A stretch of DNA of 5,589 nucleotides, taken from Bacteroidales bacterium. Lineage in GTDB: Bacteria > Bacteroidota > Bacteroidia > Bacteroidales > Muribaculaceae. Of the stretch, positions 1 through 5,416 are shown piece by piece. Both the position numbers and the translations under genes were made by a program. Every line of letters begins with the position of its first letter. Within the stretch, counting starts at the first letter, position 1. Location of the stretch: positions 1 to 5,589 of the forward strand of contig SFJG01000116.1 in the NCBI GenBank assembly GCA_004555955.1. Direction: 5' to 3'. Under the pieces are notes generated by a model. It saw nothing but the letters and a program-made list of their open reading frames with translations. It made no database searches and was not told the DNA's origin.

Positions 1-5
1 GTCGA

Positions 6-65
6 TTTTGATTACTTGCTGAAAGGAGCATACTCCTGTATGTGACTGAAAGCAAGTGATCAAAA
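6..65. repeat. Long imperfect inverted repeat (hairpin)
   Basis: A 15-base arm at 6-20 (TTTTGATTACTTGCT) is complementary to 51-65 (AGCAAGTGATCAAAA) with one mismatch at position 13, which would be a G-U pair in RNA. The 30-base interval contains a second small dyad, CATAC at 29-33 and GTATG at 38-42 around a TCCT loop. The structure is directly visible, but its function is unknown. It could be a transcription terminator or 3' hairpin of a gene lying left of the window, or part of the end of a mobile element. Reading frame 1 is open from base 1 to a TGA at 43-45 (14 codons), so the tail of a gene from the left could stop inside the loop, but this is too short to call. Confidence 0.5.
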
Positions 66-464
66 GCGGCCAAGGATACGAGACTTAGGTAACTTTACCC
101 TACCTGTGAATAATGATATCGGGAAAAATTCGTTTCTCTATTAGAACTTCAAATCAACTTAATTTTACAAAATCGCGATATAATTAGATAAAGAACTATA
201 ATAATACTTACATCGGTATCCCTCTAATACTACGTAGACAGAGCTCATTCTTGCTACGAAAATTTCCGGAACTAATCAAATATAGAAGGAAATATGATCC
301 CATACACATCCTCGAGGCAAGTATGATGTGAAGTGCTGTCAATGCTGTTGATAGCATTGGTGTGTCATACACATATGCCAAGGGAAAACAACTGGTGGTA
401 AGAAATTCCTTGTTATATGGTCTACAATGCACGCATTGCGCTCGCTGTGACTTTCAAAATCTGC
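66..464. other. AT-rich region without a supported gene
   Basis: About 400 bases with no convincing coding region. Base composition is clearly more AT-rich than the genes to the right. A 74-codon open frame exists on the minus strand (432 to 208), with a hydrophobic middle, but it matches nothing I recognise, has no visible ribosome-binding site, and overlaps several DNA dyads; I do not call it a gene. A TAnnTTTG-type -7 element lies on the minus strand at 284-277 (TATATTTG) but has no -33 partner at proper spacing. CATACACAT occurs twice, at 301-309 and 366-374. The stretch could be degraded mobile-element sequence or an uncharacterised structured RNA; I cannot decide. Confidence 0.4.
305..373. 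repeat. Cluster of small inverted repeats
   Basis: Three dyads sit side by side. CACATC at 305-310 pairs with GATGTG at 325-330 across a 14-base loop that contains the palindrome CTCGAG. CAATGCT at 340-346 pairs perfectly with AGCATTG at 353-359 across a 6-base loop. TGTGT and ACACA pair around 361-373. None is followed by a clear T-run, so they do not look like an intrinsic terminator. Such a cluster could reflect a folded RNA or a decayed element end. The pairings are read from the sequence; any function is speculation. Confidence 0.35.
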
Positions 465-806
465 TCAAAAATATCCGCCTCTACGACCCCAAAAATTTAA
501 GGAACGCGCTCTAAGCCAGCCGCCGACGACTTTGTGGTGCGAAAGTGCGTGGACGACGGCACGTCGCAATCCGTCTTTGCCGAAGCTGTTTTGTGTGGCG
601 GCATACGACGCAACGATGCCTTCGGCGGGTGTGGTCATGTCGGTAAGTCGGAGCGTAAATCCGTCGGGATGATTCTGAGCGTACAGCCAACAATAGTCGA
701 CGATTTCGTCGGTGGTGTCGGGTGTGTCTGATTGGCTGCACGAAAGAGAGGCAACGACGAGCGTCAGTGCCGTAAGGAGTGATGCGTATGTTGCCGGTCG
801 TTTCAT
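465..806 (-). CDS. Putative lipoprotein, probably truncated at its C-terminus
   Basis: This 113-residue protein starts MKRPATYASL, with a short basic N-terminus and a hydrophobic core to about residue 22, followed by Cys23 (ASLSC-SQ). That suggests a lipoprotein signal, although the lipobox is imperfect with Leu at -2. A Ser/Thr/Asp-rich linker leads to residues 35-98, with the motifs NHPDGFTL, GIVASYAATQNSFG, GLRRAVVHAL and VVGGWL. From memory this resembles a small uncharacterised Bacteroidetes domain that normally continues after GGWL into a segment like YYFDSVRxF. Here the resemblance stops at Leu98 (513-515), and the last 15 residues are Arg/Gly-rich and foreign-looking, so truncation or a rearrangement is likely. 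The ATG lies 16 nt after the stop of the gene upstream, so it is probably the last gene of the minus-strand operon. No clear Shine-Dalgarno is visible. Function is unknown; an outer-membrane lipoprotein is the best guess. Confidence 0.6.
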   Translation of the reverse strand: MKRPATYASLLTALTLVVASLSCSQSDTPDTTDEIVDYCWLYAQNHPDGFTLRLTDMTTPAEGIVASYAATQNSFGKDGLRRAVVHALSHHKVVGGWLRARSLNFWGRRGGYF

Positions 807-822
807 TATGTGCCCGGTTGTG

Positions 823-1404
823 CTATTCTTTTGTCTCTTTCTTTTTAGGTGCGGGGTTAGGCGTGACGCGGTCGACGGCGAGTGCTTGGTAGACCACGGT
901 CTTTGTTTCGCCGCGCCAGGGCATAGCGGCGCGGTAGCGTCGGTAGGAGAGTAGCAGAACGCTGTCGGTTTGCATTATGCGGTAGATGTATTTCCCGACT
1001 TTTGCGTCGGTAACGGAGAAGCGGATGAGGCTGTCGGGCGTGTTTTCGTAGGCAAATTCGCCTTCGTAGGAGTCGAAAAGGAAGCCTTTTTTCTCGAGTG
1101 ATATGGCGAAAGCGCGAACGTTTCCTTCGTCGACTGTGCGTCCGAGCATTACGATTTTGACGAATGCAAAGACGATAATTGCAATAGCGATAGCCCAAAA
1201 GGCGATGCGAAGCCGACGGCGACGCAGTTGCGATGGCGGCGTGATGTAGTCGTCTTCGTCGTCGAAGTCGTCATTGTTGACGTTGCGTTCTTGCTGTTTG
1301 GCTTTGTCGGCTTCGACGGGTGTATCGGTTTCGACGACGTCGTCGAATTCGTCGTCGATGATTTCGTTGTCGTTTTCGAAGTTATTGTCGATTTTCAGTC
1401 CCAT
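823..1404 (-). CDS. Conserved Bacteroidales single-pass membrane protein, function unknown
   Basis: The protein has 193 residues. Residues 1-57 are very acidic and Asn/Asp-rich (for example DDEFDD and DDFDDEDD). A basic block RRRRLR at 61-66 precedes one transmembrane helix at about 67-87. The positive-inside rule therefore puts the acidic tail in the cytoplasm and residues 88-193 in the periplasm. The periplasmic part carries LEKKGFLFDSYEGEF (103-117), FSVTD (129-133), LSYRRY (152-157) and PWRGET (162-167). From memory this is the signature of a small Bacteroidetes family often left as hypothetical or mislabelled 6-phosphogluconate dehydrogenase; no dehydrogenase motif is present. The long acidic N-terminus looks like an extension relative to the family members I recall. 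The ATG lies 25 nt after the flippase-like gene, with AAAGG about 12 nt upstream, consistent with co-transcription. I cannot assign a biochemical role. Confidence 0.82.
   Translation of the reverse strand: MGLKIDNNFENDNEIIDDEFDDVVETDTPVEADKAKQQERNVNNDDFDDEDDYITPPSQLRRRRLRIAFWAIAIAIIVFAFVKIVMLGRTVDEGNVRAFAISLEKKGFLFDSYEGEFAYENTPDSLIRFSVTDAKVGKYIYRIMQTDSVLLLSYRRYRAAMPWRGETKTVVYQALAVDRVTPNPAPKKKETKE
1330..1347. repeat. Perfect 18-bp palindrome inside the acidic coding segment
   Basis: TTCGACGACGTCGTCGAA equals its own reverse complement. On the minus strand it encodes F-D-D-V-V-E (residues 20-25 of the acidic membrane protein). It lies in a stretch rich in GTC/GAC-type trinucleotides (about 1245-1385), so low-complexity Asp and Val codons can account for it. 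A regulatory role is possible but unsupported. Confidence 0.5.
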
Positions 1405-1429
1405 AACACTTAGCCTTTTATCGTTTTTA

Positions 1430-2461
1430 TTAATCGTTTTTGATTTGTCGTTTCTTGCCGGTTGCTGCTATATATATGTAAGAATATATGCCGAGGAGGA
1501 TGAGTAGCAGGGTCTGGGAGCCCCAAACGAGCATAGCGAAAGCCGATGCGTTAGGGTCGGGCGATGCCATCGAGAATTTGCCGACGCCGTAGAGCGACAG
1601 GCCGAAAATGATGGCGATATGCCAAGCGCCGAGACCGCCGTTGGTGGGTATGCCCATGCTGATGCTGCTGAGTGTGAAGCACACCAGAGCGCAGACGATG
1701 CCCAGTGAGGATGTGAATTCGAAGGCGAAAAATGCCACGTAGAGTTGGGTAAAGTAGCATCCCCAAATGAGTGCGGTAAAGAGGAGGAAACGCCATTTGT
1801 GCTCCATCTTTGCTATTCCGGCGAATCCTTGCCAGAGGTTTGAGATGAATTCGCTGATTTTGCCGATGATGCGGTTGCTGCGCCCGAAGCGGAACACGGC
1901 GTAGACCGCTACAGCGACTGCCACAACGGCTATCCATAGCCAGGGCGAATTAATCATATTCCAAATGCTGTCTTTGACTTGCGGGAAGGTGGTGAAAAAC
2001 TTGTCGAACGCCGGACCGGCAAGCAGTACGGCAATGAAGGTGATAAGCAGCACGGTAGCCGTGTCGGAGAGACGGTCGGCAACCATCGAGCCGACGACCT
2101 TGGTAAACGGGGCATTCTCACGGCGAGCAATGTAGCCGCATCGCCACACCTCGCCCAGTCGCGGGAATATGAGGTTGACGGCGTAGGTCCCGAAAATCGA
2201 CACGATGAGCGCGCCGATTGGCGCATCGATGTCCAGCGCACGCAACTGCAAGCGCCAGCGATAGGCGCGGAAGATGTGGCTGAACGTGCTGATTATCAGC
2301 ATGACACCAATCCAGGTGTAGTCGACGTTGTAGCGCAAAATCTTACGCATTTCGTTCATGTCGACATTTTCGTATAGCCAATAGAAGAGGCAAACGCCGA
2401 TGGCAATTGGTACGCCTATTTTGATGACGTAGCCTAATATCTTTTTTAGAGTAGCTTTCAA
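1430..2461 (-). CDS. Flippase-like integral membrane protein, UPF0104/YbhN family (LPG synthase TM-region domain)
   Basis: This polytopic inner-membrane protein belongs to the lysylphosphatidylglycerol synthase transmembrane-region family (TIGR00374-type). In the longer 358-residue reading, family signatures are RAYRWRLQL (80-88), NLIFPRLGEVWR (111-122), VADRLSDT (142-149) and IPTNGGLGAWH (286-296). Hydrophobic helices lie at about 27-45, 65-80, 98-114, 150-164, 188-205, 238-262, 268-284, 294-306 and 322-346. The cytosolic aminoacyl-transferase domain of true MprF is absent. Members are thought to move lipids or lipid-linked intermediates, but the substrate cannot be told here. There is no in-frame ATG at the beginning. 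The longest reading starts at a TTG at 2506, but that TTG is the last three bases of a good -7 promoter element. I therefore prefer the TTG at 2461 (343 residues), which begins LKATLKKILGYV just before the first helix. It is the first gene of the minus-strand operon. Confidence 0.88.
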   Translation of the reverse strand: MKATLKKILGYVIKIGVPIAIGVCLFYWLYENVDMNEMRKILRYNVDYTWIGVMLIISTFSHIFRAYRWRLQLRALDIDAPIGALIVSIFGTYAVNLIFPRLGEVWRCGYIARRENAPFTKVVGSMVADRLSDTATVLLITFIAVLLAGPAFDKFFTTFPQVKDSIWNMINSPWLWIAVVAVAVAVYAVFRFGRSNRIIGKISEFISNLWQGFAGIAKMEHKWRFLLFTALIWGCYFTQLYVAFFAFEFTSSLGIVCALVCFTLSSISMGIPTNGGLGAWHIAIIFGLSLYGVGKFSMASPDPNASAFAMLVWGSQTLLLILLGIYSYIYIAATGKKRQIKND

Positions 2462-2503
2462 TGTTGTAGTTGTTTTAAATGTCGTTTTGTTTGATGTATT
2501 AGG

Positions 2504-2534
2504 CAAAAGTACGCAAAAAGCGTGGAAAAATCAA
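2504..2534 (-). promoter_or_regulatory. Bacteroidetes-type promoter for the minus-strand operon
   Basis: On the minus strand, TACTTTTG at 2511-2504 matches the -7 consensus TAnnTTTG perfectly. GTTG ending at 2532 is a 3-of-4 match to the -33 TTTG, with a 20-base spacer. Transcription would begin a few bases further left, around 2497-2500. This would leave the TTG at 2506 upstream of the transcript. Confidence 0.55.
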
Positions 2535-2536
2535 CG

Positions 2537-2580
2537 TTCGCCCTTGTTTTCTGCAAAAGTTTGTGGCTAAGAAGGGCGAA
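2537..2580. promoter_or_regulatory. Spaced 9-bp dyad between divergent promoters
   Basis: TTCGCCCTT (2537-2545) and AAGGGCGAA (2572-2580) are perfect inverted copies separated by 26 bases. The dyad abuts the -33 region of the leftward promoter and lies upstream of the rightward one, so neither predicted transcript contains it. An operator bound by a dimeric regulator is a reasonable inference, not a demonstrated fact. Confidence 0.35.
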
Positions 2581-2634
2581 GGACTGCCGAAAAACAACCC
2601 AAAAGCGGCTGCCGTTGCAAAAACTCGCTGTCGA

Positions 2635-2668
2635 TTGTTCGTTTTTCCAACCTTTTTGTTTACCTTTG
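2635..2668 (+). promoter_or_regulatory. Putative promoter of the pdxJ-exbB-exbD-tonB operon
   Basis: TACCTTTG at 2661-2668 is a perfect match to the TAnnTTTG -7 element. The best -33 candidate is ATTG (TTG at 2635-2637), with a somewhat long spacer of 23 bases. Transcription would begin near 2673-2676, giving a leader of about 42 bases before the pdxJ start. Confidence 0.5.
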
Positions 2669-2675
2669 CCTAAGT

Positions 2676-2698
2676 TTTTGTCAGGAAAAATGACAAAA
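2676..2698 (+). promoter_or_regulatory. Perfect 8-bp hairpin/dyad at the start of the pdxJ leader
   Basis: TTTTGTCA (2676-2683) and TGACAAAA (2691-2698) are exact inverted copies with a 7-base loop GGAAAAA. The hairpin sits at the predicted transcription start and ends 18 bases before the pdxJ ATG. It could be an operator overlapping the start site, or a 5' RNA stem affecting stability or translation. No known riboswitch is recognised. Confidence 0.4.
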
Positions 2699-2716
2699 CG
2701 GTGAAATAATGAAGAA

Positions 2717-3430
2717 ATGACCAATTTAAGTGTAAATATCAACAAAGTAGCCACTATCCGCAATGCCCGCGGAGGCAATGTGCCTAACGTAGAGAAGTTT
2801 GCCCTCGACTGTGAGCGCTTCGGTGCCGACGGCATCACGGTGCATCCGCGTCCCGACGAGCGTCACATCAAGCAGAACGACGTCTTTGCGCTCAAGCCGG
2901 TGTTGAAGACGGAGTTTAATATCGAAGGTTATCCTTCGGAAGCATTTATGGACTTGGTCTGCAAGATTAAGCCGGCTCAAGTAACGCTCGTGCCCGATGC
3001 TCCCGACACAGTGACTTCGAATCACGGATGGGACGTTGAGCCGAATATCGAATTTCTGACGCAAATCGTCGACCGACTGAAAGAGAAAGGCATTCGCACA
3101 AGCATCTTCGTCAATCCCGACGAGAAAGACATCTTGTTGGCATCGCGCACAGGTGCCGACCGCGTCGAACTCTATACAGAGCCCTACGCCACGATGTACG
3201 GCTCCGACCGCGAGGCAGCCGTCGCTCCTTACGTCAAAGCGTCGACCGTGGCTCATAACTGCGGTTTGGGCGTCAATGCCGGACACGACCTGAACCTCGA
3301 AAATTTGGCATTTTTCCGCCAACGCTTGCCTTATCTCAACGAAGTGTCGATTGGTCATGCACTCATCTCCGACGCTCTCTATTTGGGCATTGAAGAAACT
3401 ATCAAGCAATACAAAAACTGTCTGAAATAA
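2717..3430 (+). CDS. pdxJ: Pyridoxine 5'-phosphate synthase
   Basis: PdxJ is a cytosolic TIM-barrel enzyme that condenses 1-deoxy-D-xylulose 5-phosphate with 3-amino-2-oxopropyl phosphate to form pyridoxine 5'-phosphate, the ring-closing step of the DXP-dependent vitamin B6 pathway. At 237 residues it is full length for the family. Visible signatures are VNINKVATIRNARGG (6-20) in the first strand, TVHPRPDERHI (41-51) with the substrate-binding His43, Arg45 and His50, and the acidic residue in NIEGYPS (Glu70). They continue with LVPD (91-94), RVELYTEPYA (149-158) with Glu151, GVNAGHDLN (185-193) with His190, and SIGHALISDA (211-220) near the phosphate site. These correspond to the catalytic Glu and His residues of the E. 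coli enzyme. The ATG at 2717 matches the usual N-terminus; an ATG at 2709 runs into a stop after two codons. It heads the operon, 12 nt before exbB. Confidence 0.97.
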   Translation: MTNLSVNINKVATIRNARGGNVPNVEKFALDCERFGADGITVHPRPDERHIKQNDVFALKPVLKTEFNIEGYPSEAFMDLVCKIKPAQVTLVPDAPDTVTSNHGWDVEPNIEFLTQIVDRLKEKGIRTSIFVNPDEKDILLASRTGADRVELYTEPYATMYGSDREAAVAPYVKASTVAHNCGLGVNAGHDLNLENLAFFRQRLPYLNEVSIGHALISDALYLGIEETIKQYKNCLK

Positions 3431-3442
3431 ACTCATAAACGT

Positions 3443-4138
3443 ATGATTAACAATATTTTGTCTGCCATAATGCTGCAAACCGCAGCCGTCGGCGCCGAAC
3501 CCGTTGCAGAGCAAGAACTTTCGGTGTGGGATTTGTGCCTCAAAGGAGGTTTCATCATGATTCCGCTATTGATATTGTCGCTGGTGAGCATCTACATCTT
3601 TGTGGAGCGCTACTTGGCGTTGCGCAAAGCCGCAGCCGACGACGTTACGTTTATGAAGCGTATCAAAGACTATATCCACGACGGCGAAGTGGAAAGTGCC
3701 GAAAATCTTTGCAAGAAGACCGACACACCGTATGCACGGCTCATCGGTAAAGGCATATCGCGCATCGGACGCCCGATGAACGACGTGCTTGTTGCCATCG
3801 AAAACGTCGGCAATATCGAGGTTGCGCGCCTCGGCAAGGGCTTTACCTGGCTTGCAACGACAGCCGCCGGCGCACCGATGCTCGGCTTCCTCGGCACGGT
3901 AACCGGTATGGTAAAAGCGTTCTTCTCGCTTGCGAGTGCGGGCAATAGCGCCAACATCTCAATCCTAGCCGGCGGTATCTACGAGGCGTTGGTGACCACC
4001 GTAGCCGGTCTTGTCGTTGGCATTATCGCGCTGTTTGCTTACAACTATCTTACTGCGCGCGTCAACCACATTATGAACCAACTCGAAAACAAAACAATGG
4101 AATTTATGGACCTGCTCAACGAGCCGGCATCTAAATAA
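3443..4138 (+). CDS. exbB: ExbB/TolQ-family proton channel subunit
   Basis: This 231-residue inner-membrane protein of the MotA/TolQ/ExbB family forms, with ExbD/TolR, the proton-driven motor that energises TonB- or TolA-type transducers. Helix 1 is at about 36-56, within KGGFIMIPLLILSLVSIYIF followed by VERY, a pattern typical of Bacteroidales members. A cytoplasmic loop covers about 57-135. Helix 2 is at about 138-160 and contains GFLGTVTGM (148-156), the family's conserved signature. Helix 3 is at about 173-203 and contains EALVTTVAGL (181-190); the Thr residues in these two helices line the proton path in characterised homologues. The start at 3443 gives a short periplasmic N-terminus; Met10 is a possible alternative. 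It lies 12 nt after pdxJ and 9 nt before exbD. TolQ versus ExbB cannot be separated from sequence alone. Confidence 0.95.
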   Translation: MINNILSAIMLQTAAVGAEPVAEQELSVWDLCLKGGFIMIPLLILSLVSIYIFVERYLALRKAAADDVTFMKRIKDYIHDGEVESAENLCKKTDTPYARLIGKGISRIGRPMNDVLVAIENVGNIEVARLGKGFTWLATTAAGAPMLGFLGTVTGMVKAFFSLASAGNSANISILAGGIYEALVTTVAGLVVGIIALFAYNYLTARVNHIMNQLENKTMEFMDLLNEPASK

Positions 4139-4147
4139 ACATTTGAA

Positions 4148-4615
4148 ATGGCTTTAAAACGACAACACGGCATACTCGATTCGTTCAGCATGGCTTCGAT
4201 GACCGATGTCATTTTCTTGCTCCTTATATTCTTTATGGTCACCTCCACCTTTGTCTTTCCGACTGCCTTGGAAGTGAAGTTACCGCAAAGTTCGGAGCAA
4301 ACCGTCATCAAGCCCGGCACGAAAGTCTATATCGACAAAGACCAACAGCTCTTTGCCTCGTTTGGCGACACCGAGCCGCAACCCATCGAAGGCGACCAAC
4401 TCTTGGCGTTCTTGCAACTCACGCAGCAGCAAGACTCCACGCAATTCATCGCCCTCTATGCCGACGAGGCGGTGCCTTACGGCAAAATCGTCGAAGTGCT
4501 CGACCTTACGGCGCGGCATAATCTAAAGATGGTGCTCGCCACCAAGCCTGCCGCTGTCAACGATGCCCGTATGGCAGCCAAAGAGCCGCAACAATCCACG
4601 ACTACCGACAACTAA
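4148..4615 (+). CDS. exbD: ExbD/TolR-family energy-transduction protein
   Basis: This 155-residue protein has a short cytoplasmic N-terminus, one transmembrane helix at about 20-38 and a periplasmic domain. SMASMTDVIFLLLIFFMV (14-31) places Asp20 at the membrane entry, equivalent to the essential proton-binding Asp of ExbD/TolR. LEVKLPQS (41-48) follows the helix, as in the family. The periplasmic part ends with PYGKIVEVLDLTARHNLKMV (109-128), the usual amphipathic C-terminal pattern, then a polar tail rich in Gln and Thr. The protein pairs with the ExbB homologue encoded 9 nt upstream and would contact the transducer encoded 12 nt downstream. Nothing appears broken. The length is typical, with a tail of about 20 residues beyond the conserved core. 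Confidence 0.95.
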   Translation: MALKRQHGILDSFSMASMTDVIFLLLIFFMVTSTFVFPTALEVKLPQSSEQTVIKPGTKVYIDKDQQLFASFGDTEPQPIEGDQLLAFLQLTQQQDSTQFIALYADEAVPYGKIVEVLDLTARHNLKMVLATKPAAVNDARMAAKEPQQSTTTDN

Positions 4616-4627
4616 CATTCCGTAACA

Positions 4628-5416
4628 ATGGACGATAACAAGCGCAAAATCATAGCCGGAACGGTTGCCCTGCTACTCCACGTGGCGGTGGCTCTGCTAC
4701 TTGTGCTCTGCTATCTCCACTATCCGCCCACCGACGAGCCGCTCCCTGAGCCTGCTCAGCAGACCTATATCACCTTCGGGGGCGAATTTGTTGCCTTGGG
4801 CAATGTAGATGTGCCGGCAGCCAACGACCAACCGGCGCCGAGTCAATCCGTCGACGACAACACTTCTGCCGACGCCGACGAACTCGCCGACCACGGTCCC
4901 GCAGGCGAAGGCACTGCGCTGGCGTCGTCGACCAACGAGTCGCCTATGCAGACCAAGCCGAAAGCTTCCGGCCCGACGAAAGAGCAACTCGAAGAAGAGG
5001 CACGCCGCGCCGAGGCTAAACGCGAACAAGAGCGTAAGCAAAACGAAAGCAACAGAATCAACAGCGACATACAGAACGCCTTCAAAGGGTCGGGCAGCGG
5101 TCAGAGCGGCTCGCCCAACGGCAATGCGTCGACAGGCGCTCTGAAAGGTCAGCCGGGGCACACTCTCGGACCCGGCTACACCCTCGCTTCGTGGGGCAAG
5201 CCCTCAAGCGGCTACGATGGAGAAATTGTCATAAAGGTTCGTGTGAACAGCCTGGGACAAGTCATCGAAGCAACCTATCTCCGAGGAACGGGCGCTGCAG
5301 CGGCGAATCGGCAAGTCCGACGTTCGTGCGAGCAAGCATCGCTTAGCTCGCGCTTCTCCGTGCCTAAAAATGCTACCGGCGACAAGGTCGGAACAATTAT
5401 CTGGCGTTTTGAGTAA
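4628..5416 (+). CDS. tonB: TonB/TolA-like energy transducer
   Basis: This 262-residue protein is anchored by one N-terminal helix (about 8-30, IIAGTVALLLHVAVALLLVL). It carries His18 at the position matching the conserved transmembrane His of TonB and TolA, though the usual Ser four residues earlier is Ala14. Residues 31-116 are an acidic, Pro/Ser/Thr-containing linker, unlike the Pro-Lys repeats of classic TonB. Residues 117-143 are a highly charged segment (KEQLEEEARRAEAKREQERK) that should form a helix or coiled coil, as in TolA. A Gly/Ser-rich flexible stretch follows at 153-183. The C-terminal domain, about 185-262, has GEIVIKVRVNSLGQV, a Cys-containing helix, and ends KVGTIIWRF, fitting a TonB C-terminal fold. 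It would span the periplasm and transmit ExbB/ExbD energy to an outer-membrane partner. No pal, tolB or receptor gene is in view, so Ton versus Tol function stays open. Confidence 0.88.
   Translation: MDDNKRKIIAGTVALLLHVAVALLLVLCYLHYPPTDEPLPEPAQQTYITFGGEFVALGNVDVPAANDQPAPSQSVDDNTSADADELADHGPAGEGTALASSTNESPMQTKPKASGPTKEQLEEEARRAEAKREQERKQNESNRINSDIQNAFKGSGSGQSGSPNGNASTGALKGQPGHTLGPGYTLASWGKPSSGYDGEIVIKVRVNSLGQVIEATYLRGTGAAAANRQVRRSCEQASLSSRFSVPKNATGDKVGTIIWRFE

Noticed and set aside
1..45. C-terminal fragment of a gene from the left (14 codons)
   Set aside because: It is open in one frame only over a very short length, so chance cannot be excluded without the flanking sequence.
208..432. 74-codon minus-strand open frame as a small membrane protein gene
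   Set aside because: Only hydrophobicity supports it. There is no ribosome-binding site, no properly spaced promoter and no recognised family, and it overlaps several inverted repeats.
1245..1385. GTC/TCG trinucleotide-rich tract as a tandem repeat or CRISPR-like array
   Set aside because: There is no regular repeat unit or spacer. The pattern is explained by Asp/Glu/Val codons of the acidic protein segment on the minus strand.
823..1404. Annotation as 6-phosphogluconate dehydrogenase
   Set aside because: This label circulates for similar small Bacteroidetes proteins, but the protein has no Rossmann glycine motif and is a single-pass membrane protein.
1979..2377. 132-codon plus-strand frame within the flippase-like gene
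   Set aside because: It is an antisense shadow of a gene with clear family motifs and transmembrane pattern.
2458..2838. 126-codon minus-strand frame spanning the divergent intergenic region
   Set aside because: It overlaps the start of pdxJ and both predicted promoters, and its composition reads as translated non-coding DNA.
2726..3514. 262-codon open frame on the minus strand opposite pdxJ
   Set aside because: It is longer than pdxJ but is an antisense shadow. The plus strand encodes a clear PdxJ with all key residues, and the antisense product shows no family motif.
4697..5161. Long antisense frame opposite the tonB-like gene
   Set aside because: It is a codon-bias shadow; the plus-strand product has an anchor helix and a TonB-type C-terminal domain.
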